DNA from: CAZPBO01 sp964584815
GTDB lineage: Bacteria; Planctomycetota; SKW154
NCBI GenBank assembly: GCA_964584815.1
Contig: CAZPBO010000004.1
Span: forward strand, 1-59,284
DNA: 59,284 nucleotides
Direction: 5' to 3'
The translations under genes were made by a program, and so were the position numbers. Below, piece after piece: positions 1 through 7,777 of the stretch (its first letter is position 1; the number at the start of each line of letters is the position of its first letter). A model generated the notes under the pieces. That model was not told the origin of the DNA and ran no database searches. It saw only the letters and a program-made list of their open reading frames with translations.

Positions 1-220
1 AACTGAAGTTCGGGGATTCCAGAATGGACGCATTGCGTTGTGCAGAAAGTCCGCACCAAGCCGTGTTTGACGATTTGGCGGCGTCTAATCCACAAAACAG
101 AAGCCCCGTGCTTGTAGCACGGGGATATTAGAACGAAAATGTGGTTGTTGAATAATATTAGTATTTGCGCGGTCAGTGGAAATGTGGTAGTAAGATAAAG
201 AAGAGTGGAGCGAAAGTTGG
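1..220. other. Left-edge stretch without a recognisable gene
   Basis: I see no convincing coding region here. It contains one strong hairpin (104-124, listed separately) and an AT-rich stretch at about 138-200 that probably carries the promoter of the toxin-antitoxin pair starting at 221. No clear -35/-10 pair could be assigned. Overlapping minus-strand open frames look like shadows of the downstream genes. Confidence 0.5.
101..129. repeat. Palindromic hairpin repeat, copy 1
   Basis: CCCCGTGCT (104-112) and AGCACGGGG (116-124) form a perfect 9-bp stem with a 3-base loop. The same stem with a 2-base loop and the same flanks (AGAAG before, ATATT after) recurs in direct orientation at 981-1009, on the other side of the MNT/HEPN genes. 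This resembles REP-type or IS200/IS605-end palindromes, but no transposase is present in the window. Confidence 0.75.
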
Positions 221-526
221 ATGCAGAGTAGGGAAAAAGTTGAGAAACTGGTGCAACTTTTGCGGAGGTTGAGGGGAGAGGTAGAGCGCCGCTTCAGGGC
301 ACGGATTGAGGGGGTTTTTGGTTCGTGGGTTAGGGGGGAGGAGACCGGGGAGAGCGATATTGATGTGCTGGTTGAGTTTCTGGATGGTGCGACGCTGTTT
401 GAGTTTGTTGGGCTGTCGCAGTTTCTACAGGAGAAGTTGATGGGACGGGATGTGGATGTGGTGCCGCGGGATGCGTTGAGGGAAGAGTTGCGGGAGCGGA
501 TATTGAGCGAGGTGGTCTGGCTGTGA
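221..526 (+). CDS. mntA: MNT-domain nucleotidyltransferase antitoxin (MntA-like)
   Basis: This 101-aa protein is a minimal nucleotidyltransferase. It shows the family core: GSW at residues 34-36, then the acidic pair SDID (D46, D48), and a third acidic position in the RDVDVV strand (D77/D79). In characterised pairs such as MntA/HepT of Shewanella, the enzyme adds AMP to a tyrosine of the HEPN partner and so neutralises it. The start has a weak GGAG at 207-210. The 3' end overlaps the next gene by four bases (GTGA), implying translational coupling. Both genes lie between two copies of a hairpin repeat. Function is inferred from family and pairing; identification is firm. Confidence 0.9.
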   Translation: MQSREKVEKLVQLLRRLRGEVERRFRARIEGVFGSWVRGEETGESDIDVLVEFLDGATLFEFVGLSQFLQEKLMGRDVDVVPRDALREELRERILSEVVWL

Positions 527-870
527 AGAGGGATGTTAGCCTGTATCTGAAGGATATGCTGGCGGCGATGGAGGCGATAGAGCAATTTGTGGAGGGGATG
601 GATTTTGAGGAGTTTCGGAATGACGATAAGACTGTTAGTGCGGTTATAAGGAAGTTTGAGTCAATGGGGGAGGCTGCGCGGCATGTACCTGAGGAAGTGC
701 GTGGCAGGGCTCCGGATGTGCCGTGGCGGCAGATGGTGGGGCTACGCAACAAATTGATTCACTTCTATTTTGGGATCAAGCACGAACTTATTTGGGAGAC
801 CATCAAATCACGTTTGCCGCAATTAAAAAAGAGGTTGCGGCAGTTGCTGAACGAACTAAATGGCATGTGA
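523..870 (+). CDS. hepT: HEPN-domain RNase toxin (HepT-like, DUF86)
   Basis: This 115-aa helical protein carries the HEPN signature R-x4-H-x-Y (R75, H80, Y82, in RNKLIHFY). In HepT-type toxins the Arg and His are catalytic for RNA cleavage and the Tyr is the site AMPylated by the MNT antitoxin. It begins at a GTG inside the last codons of mntA, so production probably depends on antitoxin translation. All key residues are present, so the toxin is probably active. The cassette is a typical accessory module in thermophiles and many environmental bacteria. The exact RNA target cannot be read from the sequence. Confidence 0.9.
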   Translation: MKRDVSLYLKDMLAAMEAIEQFVEGMDFEEFRNDDKTVSAVIRKFESMGEAARHVPEEVRGRAPDVPWRQMVGLRNKLIHFYFGIKHELIWETIKSRLPQLKKRLRQLLNELNGM

Positions 871-930
871 CAGGTTTGAGCGGTGTGCGGATGTTAATAT
901 CCCCTTCCGGGATGGATGTTGTTGCTTGGT

Positions 931-946
931 GCGGACTTAAGTCCGC
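931..946. repeat. Short perfect palindrome GCGGACTTAAGTCCGC
   Basis: A 16-base perfect palindrome lies 38 bases upstream of the second copy of the larger hairpin repeat. The two stems together look like a REP-style doublet downstream of the toxin gene. It could also act as a transcription terminator, but no T-run follows. Confidence 0.6.
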
Positions 947-980
947 ATAACGCCATATCCAACCCCATATCCGCGTCCAA

Positions 981-1009
981 GAAGCCCCGTGCTTGAGCAC
1001 GGGGATATT
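981..1009. repeat. Palindromic hairpin repeat, copy 2
   Basis: CCCCGTGCT (985-993) and AGCACGGGG (996-1004) form a 9-bp stem with a 2-base loop. It matches copy 1 at 101-129 except for one loop base, including the flanking AGAAG and ATATT. The rest of the stretch 871-1197 holds the small palindrome at 931-946 and the TetR promoter/operator; nothing else in it is recognisable. Confidence 0.75.
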
Positions 1010-1139
1010 TGCGGTTCAGCGTGGGAATTGAGCGTGGTTTGGTGGCGGCGGTGCTCACAGGTAGCGGATTTGCGCAAAATAGTTTGGGCGGGGACATAGG
1101 TTTAAGTGGTGGGAGTGCGACAGTTTTTTGGGAAATGTG

Positions 1140-1185
1140 TTGACAAAGGGAGTGGATGGTCTATACTTGACTGACCAGTCAGTCA
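1140..1185 (+). promoter_or_regulatory. Consensus promoter with overlapping TetR operator
   Basis: TTGACA (1140-1145) and TATACT (1162-1167) are separated by 16 bases. Immediately after, at the predicted transcription start, lies a perfect inverted repeat TGACTGAC-CA-GTCAGTCA (1168-1185). This form is typical of operators bound by TetR-family repressors. Its position directly ahead of the TetR gene predicts autorepression together with the downstream efflux gene. Confidence 0.85.
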
Positions 1186-1197
1186 GGGAGGTTGGTT

Positions 1198-1776
1198 GTG
1201 CAACAAAGCGGCAGAAAAGCAGAAATCATCTCGGCTGCCGTCAAACTGTTCGCAAAACAGGGCTATCACGGCACGCAACTTGAACAGGTAGCGCGTATGT
1301 TGGGACTCTCAAAAGGGGCTATTTACTGGTATTTTCCTGATGGCAAGAAGCAGGTTTTTCTTGAAGCGTGCCGCTTCACAGTGGAGCGGATTGTGGAGCA
1401 GATGAAGCAGGTTATGAGCATAGAGGAGCCGTTTGAGCGGATACGGAAAGGGCTGCAGATTTTTTTCCGTTTTTGCAAGGGAAACCGGCATTTTGTGGAG
1501 TTAATAATCCACGAGCGTGGGTTGATACACGGAGAACCGCAACTGAAGCAGTTGCGGGACAAGCACATAGGGATGCTGGTAGAGACTTTGGAGGCGGCGC
1601 GCAGGAAGGGGCTCTTACGGCGTGGGGTGGAAGCATTCAAAGCGGCGCTTGTTCTTTCCTGTGCTGTTTTTGGCGCGCTATTCTCATACCTTGAAGGCGA
1701 AATTGACTTGGAGCAGATTGCTGACCCCATCACCGACTTCATTCTTAAGGGCATCTTAAAGGTGAAATCGTCATAA
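1198..1776 (+). CDS. TetR-family transcriptional repressor
   Basis: A 192-aa TetR regulator. The N-terminal helix-turn-helix is clear (GTQLEQVARMLGLSKGAIYWY region, about residues 25-45), followed by a helical ligand-binding domain that I cannot assign to a ligand. I place the start at GTG 1198 because GGGAGG (1186-1191) lies 6 bases upstream; the earlier in-frame TTG at 1192 would abut the ribosome-binding site. An 18-base palindromic operator overlaps its promoter, so it should repress itself and the TolC-like gene 11 bases downstream. Such pairs usually respond to toxic hydrophobic compounds. Confidence 0.9.
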   Translation: MQQSGRKAEIISAAVKLFAKQGYHGTQLEQVARMLGLSKGAIYWYFPDGKKQVFLEACRFTVERIVEQMKQVMSIEEPFERIRKGLQIFFRFCKGNRHFVELIIHERGLIHGEPQLKQLRDKHIGMLVETLEAARRKGLLRRGVEAFKAALVLSCAVFGALFSYLEGEIDLEQIADPITDFILKGILKVKSS

Positions 1777-1787
1777 GGGGATATAAG

Positions 1788-3149
1788 ATGAAGAAGTGTC
1801 TGGTATTTTTGCTCTTTTTGGGTTGTGCCAGCAGTGGCAGCGTGTTGAGCAGCGGGTCGTATGAGGCGGGCGACAAGGGGAAAAGGGTGGTTTTGCCGGC
1901 GGAGTTGACCTTGGAGGTGGCAGAGAAAATAGCGATGGTGAATGCGCCGTCGGTGTTGCGGGCAAAGTGGGGAGTGGAGCGCGCAAAAGGTGTGCTGAAA
2001 GAAGCGCGCTCATCAATGTTTCCCACGATAAGCGCGACTTACGGTTACTGGCAGCGCGACCCGCGGCAGGGGATAAAGGCGGATATGAGTCCGTTTGGTA
2101 TTCCTGTAACGATGAAGATGTATATGGGTGAGCGTGGGTATGCATTTTTCCGTGCGGAGGGGAGTATGGCGTTGTGGACATTTGGGGCGAGGAAGTCTGC
2201 GATAAGGGCGGCGAAGGCGGATGTAGCGGCGGCTGGTCTGGATGAGGAGACAGCGAAGCGGGAGGCGGTGCGGAATGTGCGCAAGGCGTTTTTTGGTGCG
2301 CTGATGGCGCAGGAAGGTGTGGAAGTGGCGCATAAAGCGGTGCAGGCTTTGCGGGAGCGTCTGCGTCAGGTGAAGGCGCTTTATGAGGCGGGCGTTGCGA
2401 CGGAATATGATTTAAGGAGCACCGAGTCGGGTCTGGCGGATGCGGAGTCTGGTTTGGTAAAGGCGCGCGAGGGTGCGCGGGTAGCGCGTGTGGCACTTGC
2501 GGCGGCAATGGGACTGCCACCCAGCAAGTTCACGCTTGCGATGCCGACCTTCTCTTTGCCTGAATCGCTGGATGCGGAGAAGTTGGCATCACAGGCGTTT
2601 GTCTCAAACCCGACACTGGCGGCAATGAACAGGCGGCTTCTGGCGCTGAAGCACCGCCGCAACGCCGTTTATGCATCCTTCTTCCCTCAACTGGTGGTGA
2701 CAGGCGGCTACAACTGGGCTGATGATGACACCCTGGTGGACAAAGGATATGGCGAGGTGCGGGTAATGCTGACTTGGGAGATGTTTGCGGGCGGTAAAAC
2801 GAGAGCGCAGTTGCGTCAGATGGATGCGGCGATAGGGGAGATGCGGCAGGCGATAAGGGAGGCGCGTAACGGGGTGCGTCTTGGGGTGTATGATGCCTGC
2901 AGTAGATATATATCTGCGCGGAAGGAGTTGGAGGCGGCGGAAGAGGGTCTGCGGAAGGCGGAGTCGGGATTGAGGCAGAAGGAGGCGGAATTGGAGGAAG
3001 GCGCGGCGACGGGGGCGGATGTGGTTGCAGCGGAGGTGGGTGTATCGCAGGCGCGGCTGCGCCTGATAAAGGCGCGTCTTGCTATGGCGGAAGCATTAGC
3101 AGACCTTGAGGCACTTGTTGGGCGCAGGATTTGGCGCACATCTAATTAG
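1788..3149 (+). CDS. TolC-family outer-membrane efflux protein
   Basis: This 453-aa protein begins with a lipoprotein-like signal (LFLFLGC-type, Cys about residue 13). Two long alpha-helical repeats follow, rich in Ala/Glu/Arg, as in TolC/OMF proteins (for example the AKADVAAAGLDEETAKREA and EAEEGLRKAESGLRQKEAE helices). Family members form trimeric outer-membrane channels for tripartite pumps. AAGGGG at 1775-1780 precedes the ATG by 7 bases. It is probably co-transcribed with the TetR gene. Unusually, no membrane-fusion protein or inner-membrane pump is adjacent, so the partners must be encoded elsewhere. Confidence 0.88.
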   Translation: MKKCLVFLLFLGCASSGSVLSSGSYEAGDKGKRVVLPAELTLEVAEKIAMVNAPSVLRAKWGVERAKGVLKEARSSMFPTISATYGYWQRDPRQGIKADMSPFGIPVTMKMYMGERGYAFFRAEGSMALWTFGARKSAIRAAKADVAAAGLDEETAKREAVRNVRKAFFGALMAQEGVEVAHKAVQALRERLRQVKALYEAGVATEYDLRSTESGLADAESGLVKAREGARVARVALAAAMGLPPSKFTLAMPTFSLPESLDAEKLASQAFVSNPTLAAMNRRLLALKHRRNAVYASFFPQLVVTGGYNWADDDTLVDKGYGEVRVMLTWEMFAGGKTRAQLRQMDAAIGEMRQAIREARNGVRLGVYDACSRYISARKELEAAEEGLRKAESGLRQKEAELEEGAATGADVVAAEVGVSQARLRLIKARLAMAEALADLEALVGRRIWRTSN

Positions 3150-3215
3150 TTTTTTGCTTTGTGCAGCGCCGTCTCATTCGTAAAATCAACCTAGAAGTGG
3201 TGCAGGAGGTAAGAT

Positions 3216-4730
3216 ATGGGGCGCTTAACGCTTCTTTTCGTTGAGAAGATGCTGGGTGTGAAGCCGCTACGGCGCCTGCTTTTGCGGTACGCCGAAAAGC
3301 AGGTCTTTCAAGAGTATATAATAAAGAATCCTGACCGCCGTCCGCCAAAAGTGCAGGAAGACCGTTTCTTTATGATGCGCAACCTCCTACGCTCCATAGA
3401 ACGGGGTATATCGGAGGGGCTGATATCGCAGCGTGTGAGGAAGAAGATTGTGCGCGGCTTCATATACCGCATACTACTGGCGTCCTCTGATGCGATACCC
3501 GCCTTCGTAAAGGAGCACGGACGCTGGCCACCGCTTTTTGTCACCATATCGCCTGGGGGACGCTGCAACCTCGCCTGCAAAGGGTGTTACGCTGCCTCCA
3601 CGCCAAAGGAAGAAGCAAATCTTGACTGGGATGTGCTCTGCTGGATTATGCGTCAAAAGAACAAACTCTGGGGCTCCTACTTCACAGTGATATCGGGTGG
3701 TGAACCACTGCTTTATGAGTCAAAGGGGAAGACGATTCTTGACCTTGCGCGGGAATTTCCTGACGACTATTTCTTAATGTACACAAACGGCACGCTAATA
3801 GACGAGGAGATGGCAGAGAGACTGGCGGAGGTGGGCAACATAACACCTGCTGTGTCGGTGGAGGGGTTTGAGAAGGAGACGGATGAGCGGCGGGGCAAAG
3901 GGGTTTTCCGCAAGATACTGCGGGCGTTTGAGAACCTGCGAAAGGTGGGGGTGCCGTTCGGCTGCTCCATCACTGCGACGCGGAAGAACTGCAAAACTGT
4001 TCTGTCGGATGAGTTTCTGGATTTCTGTGAGAAGCAGGGTGCGCTGTATTTCTGGATTTTCCAGTATATGCCGATAGGGCGTGCTCCGAGCATTGACCTT
4101 ATGGTGACGCCAGAGCAGCGGGTCTGGATGTATGAGCGGACGATGTATCTGATGCGCAATCGCGGTTATATGCTGGCGGACTTCTGGAATTCGGGCTCGG
4201 TATCGGATGGGTGCATATCCGCCGCACGCGGGAGCGGCTATTTCTACATTGACTGGCGTGGCAACATAACCCCCTGCGTCTTCAACCCTTACGCTGTCGC
4301 ATCCGTTTACGACCTTTACCGCCGCAATGCGTCCCTGAATGAGGTCGTGTTCAACTGCCCCTTCTTCTGCGCCATACAGGAATGGCAGGCAAAATACGGA
4401 TACGGCAACCGCGAGTTCAAGTCGGGCAACTACATAATGCCCTGCCCCATCCGCGACCACTATCCTGTTATGCGTAGACTGATAGATGAGCATAAGCCCA
4501 AGCCGATAGACAAATCCGCGGCAGAAGCACTGGAAGACCCCGAATACTACAAACGGCTTGCGGAGTTCCACAAACGCTTAAAGGAGTTGTCGGAGCCGAT
4601 ATGGCGCAGGCAGTGTCGCGAGTCAGAAGAGCGGGTGCGTCTGGCGAAGGAGCAGGGAATGGACGCGCTGTTCGCCGCCAGCGAACGCGACTACCTCCGC
4701 CAACTGCAACGCTCAAAAACTGAAGACTGA
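3216..4730 (+). CDS. Radical SAM protein with SPASM-like C-terminus
   Basis: This 504-aa protein has the radical SAM motif CNLACKGC (C117, C121, C124), which binds the [4Fe-4S] cluster that cleaves S-adenosylmethionine. It also has the GGEP motif (in VISGGEPLL) that contacts the SAM amino group. The C-terminal third holds extra cysteines (ITPCVFNPYA, NCPFFC, MPCPIR), suggesting one or two auxiliary clusters. An N-terminal helical region of about 100 residues precedes the barrel. GGAGG precedes the ATG. The gene follows the efflux gene by 66 bases and may belong to that unit. The substrate is unknown; peptide or lipid modification are both possible. Confidence 0.85.
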   Translation: MGRLTLLFVEKMLGVKPLRRLLLRYAEKQVFQEYIIKNPDRRPPKVQEDRFFMMRNLLRSIERGISEGLISQRVRKKIVRGFIYRILLASSDAIPAFVKEHGRWPPLFVTISPGGRCNLACKGCYAASTPKEEANLDWDVLCWIMRQKNKLWGSYFTVISGGEPLLYESKGKTILDLAREFPDDYFLMYTNGTLIDEEMAERLAEVGNITPAVSVEGFEKETDERRGKGVFRKILRAFENLRKVGVPFGCSITATRKNCKTVLSDEFLDFCEKQGALYFWIFQYMPIGRAPSIDLMVTPEQRVWMYERTMYLMRNRGYMLADFWNSGSVSDGCISAARGSGYFYIDWRGNITPCVFNPYAVASVYDLYRRNASLNEVVFNCPFFCAIQEWQAKYGYGNREFKSGNYIMPCPIRDHYPVMRRLIDEHKPKPIDKSAAEALEDPEYYKRLAEFHKRLKELSEPIWRRQCRESEERVRLAKEQGMDALFAASERDYLRQLQRSKTED

Positions 4731-4750
4731 AAACCTGCAACAAAATTTCC

Positions 4751-4780
4751 TTGACAACGCCGCAAAAGCGGTTGTATAGT
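4751..4780 (+). promoter_or_regulatory. Sigma-70-type promoter of the small lipoprotein gene
   Basis: TTGACA (4751-4756) and TATAGT (4775-4780) are spaced by 18 bases, about 30 bases upstream of the lipoprotein start. Confidence 0.75.
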
Positions 4781-4809
4781 TATGGAGAGCAATGTTGAAG
4801 GGGTTGGTA

Positions 4810-5007
4810 ATGAGATGGGTTTTTGCGTTGCTTGCCGCTTTATTTATCGGTTCTATCTGCGTTGGCTGCAACTGGGCGCACATCAGACGACACATCCTCA
4901 AAATCCGTGACGACCTCCGTAAGATGCACGAAGATTTTGACCGTCTCATCTGCGATATGGAGCCGTTGCCGGCTGAGTCGTCAACGCCTTATCCGACGGA
5001 GTGGTAG
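4810..5007 (+). CDS. Small predicted lipoprotein
   Basis: A 65-aa protein consisting of a signal peptide ending in the lipobox-like VGC (Cys at about residue 20) and a short, charged helical tail (IRRHILKIRDDLRKMHEDF). I chose ATG 4810 because GAAGGGG lies 6 bases upstream; ATG 4792 has no good ribosome-binding site. It has its own consensus promoter, so it is probably a real, independently expressed gene. No family recognised. The mature part could form a short coiled coil at the inner face of the outer membrane. Confidence 0.7.
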   Translation: MRWVFALLAALFIGSICVGCNWAHIRRHILKIRDDLRKMHEDFDRLICDMEPLPAESSTPYPTEW

Positions 5008-5045
5008 GCAGCGTTTGCGTTCTGACGCCGCAGCGCCACAGCGCT

Positions 5046-5669
5046 TCAGTAACCCAACTCCTTCAGTTTATCCTCTGTCAGCGTTTTTGATTTCTTCTTT
5101 GCCGCCAGCAGTCGCTTCACATACTTTGCCAGTATATCGGTTTCTATGTTGACGGTATCACCCACACGGCGCCCCTTCAGATTCGTCGTCTCCACTGTAT
5201 GCGGTATCAGCGCCACGCGAAACCACCCATCTCCCAACTCCGCCACCGTCAGACTCACCCCATCCACAGCCACACTCCCACGCTCCACCATCTCTGAAAG
5301 CAATTTTTCCTCACACTCCACCACCATATCCCACTGCGTAGCGCGCTTCTCAAGCCGCCTTATCCTCCCAACACCATCCACATGCCCTGTCACAAAATGC
5401 CCGCCAAAACGCTCCCCTACACCCAGCGACAACTCAATATTCACCACATCTCCGCGCCTCAATGCACCCAAATTGCTCCGCTTACGCGTCTCCCCCATCA
5501 CATCAAAAACACAAAACCCATCCCCCACCTCCACCGCCGTCAGACAAACGCCGTTTACACATACAGAGTCCCCAACCTTAACATCTTCTGTCCAGCGCAT
5601 TCTGACCCGCAGTTTACCTGACCGGAAACTTTCTACCATCCCTGTTCCACGCACTATGCCTGTGAACAT
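5046..5669 (-). CDS. ribE: Riboflavin synthase, alpha chain
   Basis: This 207-aa protein opens with the family start MFTGIVRGTG. It shows two homologous lumazine-binding barrels: first about residues 1-97 (GDSVCVNGVCLT, HFVTGHVDGVG), second about 98-190 (GSVAVDGVSLTVAE, IPHTVETTNL). The enzyme converts two 6,7-dimethyl-8-ribityllumazine molecules into riboflavin and a pyrimidine. The start overlaps the end of the maf gene by 16 bases, so the two are translationally linked. No other rib genes are adjacent. Riboflavin supply fits the ETF, FMN-protein and other flavoenzymes in the window. Confidence 0.95.
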   Translation of the reverse strand: MFTGIVRGTGMVESFRSGKLRVRMRWTEDVKVGDSVCVNGVCLTAVEVGDGFCVFDVMGETRKRSNLGALRRGDVVNIELSLGVGERFGGHFVTGHVDGVGRIRRLEKRATQWDMVVECEEKLLSEMVERGSVAVDGVSLTVAELGDGWFRVALIPHTVETTNLKGRRVGDTVNIETDILAKYVKRLLAAKKKSKTLTEDKLKELGY

Positions 5670-6238
5670 CTCCTCTTCTCCAACTCCTTAAGCAGACGCC
5701 TCAATGTCTGAAGCGGCAGACCAACGACGGTGCTTTTTTCGCCTTCTATGACGCGGCAGAAGGGGTCATCACCTTCCTCCATTATGGCGTAGCCGCCAGA
5801 CACACCAACGGCGCGTCCTTCCTCAATTATGCGCAGCATCTGCGCCTCATTCAACACCGCCATCTCGCATTGTGCCTCGGCAACATCACAAACACATCCC
5901 ACGCCCGCCGCGCCAACACAGACCCCCGTTATCACCTTCTGGCGCTTGCCCGATATAAAGCGGAGCATAGCCAGCGCTTGGTCTGCGTTCTGCGGCTTGC
6001 CCAGAACGCGTCCGTCGCAGACGACAACCGTATCGGCGGCAACACATACCGCATCTGCCGCAAGGCGTGGCAGAACAGCGTTAAGTTTTCCCTTTGCCGC
6101 TCTCAATGCGGTTTTGTAAGGGTCGCAACCCGCGTCAGGTGGCGGGTCATCCGGCGGCTCAATAACGCGAACTTCAAAACCCGATTTCTGGAGTAGACGG
6201 CGTCTTGCGGCGGAACGGGATGCGAGGAAAACAAGCAA
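5654..6238 (-). CDS. maf: Maf-family nucleotide pyrophosphatase
   Basis: A 194-aa house-cleaning nucleotide pyrophosphatase that hydrolyses non-canonical or specific NTPs (often dTTP/UTP) to monophosphates. Family marks are the N-terminal SRSAARRRLL, the catalytic AADTVVV with downstream GRVLGKP, and SGGYAIMEEG. The open frame extends upstream through the tRNA-Pro gene, which cannot be coding. I place the start at TTG 6238, which has GGAG 8 bases upstream and gives the usual family length. It lies 22 bases after tRNA-Pro and is probably on the same transcript. Confidence 0.9.
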   Translation of the reverse strand: MLVFLASRSAARRRLLQKSGFEVRVIEPPDDPPPDAGCDPYKTALRAAKGKLNAVLPRLAADAVCVAADTVVVCDGRVLGKPQNADQALAMLRFISGKRQKVITGVCVGAAGVGCVCDVAEAQCEMAVLNEAQMLRIIEEGRAVGVSGGYAIMEEGDDPFCRVIEGEKSTVVGLPLQTLRRLLKELEKRRCSQA

Positions 6239-6260
6239 GCGGCGTCTCCATAAAGAGAAA

Positions 6261-6335
6261 TCGGGCGGGCGGGATTTGAACCCGCGACCTCGTGCTCCCA
6301 AGGCACGCGCGCTAACCAGGCTGCGCTACCGCCCG
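6261..6335 (-). tRNA. tRNA-Pro (anticodon TGG)
   Basis: Read on the minus strand, a complete cloverleaf folds: acceptor CGGGCGG/CCGCCCG, D-arm GCGC/GCGC, anticodon stem CGTGC/GCACG around loop CTTGGGA (anticodon TGG), and T-arm GCGGG TTCAAAT CCCGC. The discriminator base is A. CCA is not encoded. Confidence 0.97.
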
Positions 6336-6345
6336 TCCATCAAAA

Positions 6346-6373
6346 ATTCTAACACGCTTACCCCCCTTGTCAA
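6346..6373 (-). promoter_or_regulatory. Promoter of the tRNA-Pro/maf/ribE unit
   Basis: On the minus strand TTGACA (6373-6368) and TAGAAT (6351-6346) are separated by 16 bases. The predicted start is about 5 bases before the mature tRNA-Pro 5' end. Confidence 0.85.
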
Positions 6374-6482
6374 ACCATACCTTATAAGGTTGCGCAAACA
6401 AACCTAACAAATCCGACGGGAACCGCTCACATAACTGCTCAAAAGCATCTCCTCTTGACGCAGCAACTAAAAAAGCCAAAAT

Positions 6483-6496
6483 CTCCCTTAAGGGAG
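6483..6496. repeat. Perfect palindrome covering the moeA ribosome-binding site
   Basis: CTCCCTTAAGGGAG is a perfect 14-base palindrome whose right arm is part of the moeA Shine-Dalgarno sequence (GGGAGGA, 6492-6498). A hairpin here would hide the ribosome-binding site. Whether it regulates translation is not shown. Confidence 0.5.
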
Positions 6497-6504
6497 GAGT
6501 GGTT

Positions 6505-7734
6505 ATGAAAGAGGGATTCGGGAAACTGCTGCCACTGAAGAAGGCGTTACGACTTCTGCTTGATGCGGTTGAGCCTGTAGCGGAGACGGAGGAGGTGGGG
6601 TTGGACAGTGCGTTGGGGCGGGTGGTGGCAGAAGATGTCAAGGCGGGTGTGGATGTTCCGCATTTCAACCGCGCGGCGATGGACGGATATGCTGTTGTTG
6701 CTGAAGACACCTTCCCCGCCTCTCCCACAAACCCCGTTAAACTGAAACTGCTCGGCAGTGTTGAGCCGGGAGTGGTGCCTGCTATTGTGGTGGAGCATAA
6801 CAGTTGTGTGAGGGTGTCAACGGGTGCGGCGTTGCCGCGTGGCGCTGACGCCGTCGTTATGGTGGAAAGCACCCAGAAGAGCAACGGGGAGGTTTTTGTG
6901 TTTTCGGCTGTTGCGCCGGGGGCGAATGTGGTGAGATGCGGCAGCGACTTAAAGCGCGGCGATGTGGTTGTTCCCGCACGCACGGTTTTGTATCCGGAGA
7001 AAATCGGGGCACTTGCGGCATCTGGCGTTCCCACAATTCGTGTTCTGCGCAGACCGAAATTCGGCATCCTATCAACGGGACCCGAGTTGCTGGATGTGGG
7101 GGATGAGCCGCGCGCAGGTTGCGTTTACGACATAAACAGCCACACTCTGTCCTGCGCGGTGAGGCAGTTTTGCTGCGAGGCGCTGGCATTAGGAAAGGTT
7201 GCTGACGAGGCGCCGACGCTTGAGCATTCTCTCTTGTCGGGCGTTGAACAATGCGATGTGCTGCTTCTGTCTGGTGGCTCAAGTCTGGGTGAGGGCGACC
7301 TTGTGCCGCAGATAATAAAGAAGACAGGCAAACTGCTGTTCCACGGTATAGCGGTAAAGCCGGGAAAACCCACCGCCGCGGGCATCATAAGCGACCGCCT
7401 CGTCATCGGTCTGCCAGGATATCCCACAAGCGCGTTGTCAAACTTCTACATAGTCGTTCTGCCCGTGATAGAGCGGCTGCTGGGGGTGAAGTTTGCACGG
7501 CAGAAGAAACGGGTTCGGCTCGCACAGAAGGTCTTCTCCACAGTTGGGAGATATGAGTTTCTGCCTGTGCGTCTGGAAAAGGGGAAAGCGGTGCCCGTTC
7601 TGCGTGGCTCAAGCGCCATAACTTCGCTTGCCCTCGCCGACGGATTTGTGGAAATTGACGAGAACACAGAGGTTCTCGGTGCAGAAAGTGTGGTGGAGGT
7701 AACGCTTTTCCCAAGAGGCGTGGTTTGCAACTGA
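6505..7734 (+). CDS. moeA: Molybdopterin molybdenumtransferase MoeA
   Basis: A 409-aa MoeA. It inserts molybdate into adenylylated molybdopterin, the last common step of Mo-cofactor synthesis. Visible motifs: DVPHFNRAAMDGYAV (domain II), the MoCF-type core STGPELL with DINS, LLSGGSSLGEGD, and the C-terminal PGKPTAAG and LPGYPTSAL. ATG 6505 is preferred because GGAGG lies 7 bases upstream; GTG 6499 is too close to it. No other moa/mob genes are adjacent. It would serve the molybdenum- or tungsten-dependent formate dehydrogenase encoded at 55-58 kb. Confidence 0.95.
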   Translation: MKEGFGKLLPLKKALRLLLDAVEPVAETEEVGLDSALGRVVAEDVKAGVDVPHFNRAAMDGYAVVAEDTFPASPTNPVKLKLLGSVEPGVVPAIVVEHNSCVRVSTGAALPRGADAVVMVESTQKSNGEVFVFSAVAPGANVVRCGSDLKRGDVVVPARTVLYPEKIGALAASGVPTIRVLRRPKFGILSTGPELLDVGDEPRAGCVYDINSHTLSCAVRQFCCEALALGKVADEAPTLEHSLLSGVEQCDVLLLSGGSSLGEGDLVPQIIKKTGKLLFHGIAVKPGKPTAAGIISDRLVIGLPGYPTSALSNFYIVVLPVIERLLGVKFARQKKRVRLAQKVFSTVGRYEFLPVRLEKGKAVPVLRGSSAITSLALADGFVEIDENTEVLGAESVVEVTLFPRGVVCN

Positions 7735-7777
7735 CGCATCCTTGCGGTAAACTTAAAGGGGTTTGTGGAGAGAAGCG

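Noticed and set aside
6238..6301. Longer Maf start at 6301
   Set aside because: The extra codons lie inside tRNA-Pro; the TTG at 6238 with GGAG upstream gives the normal family length.
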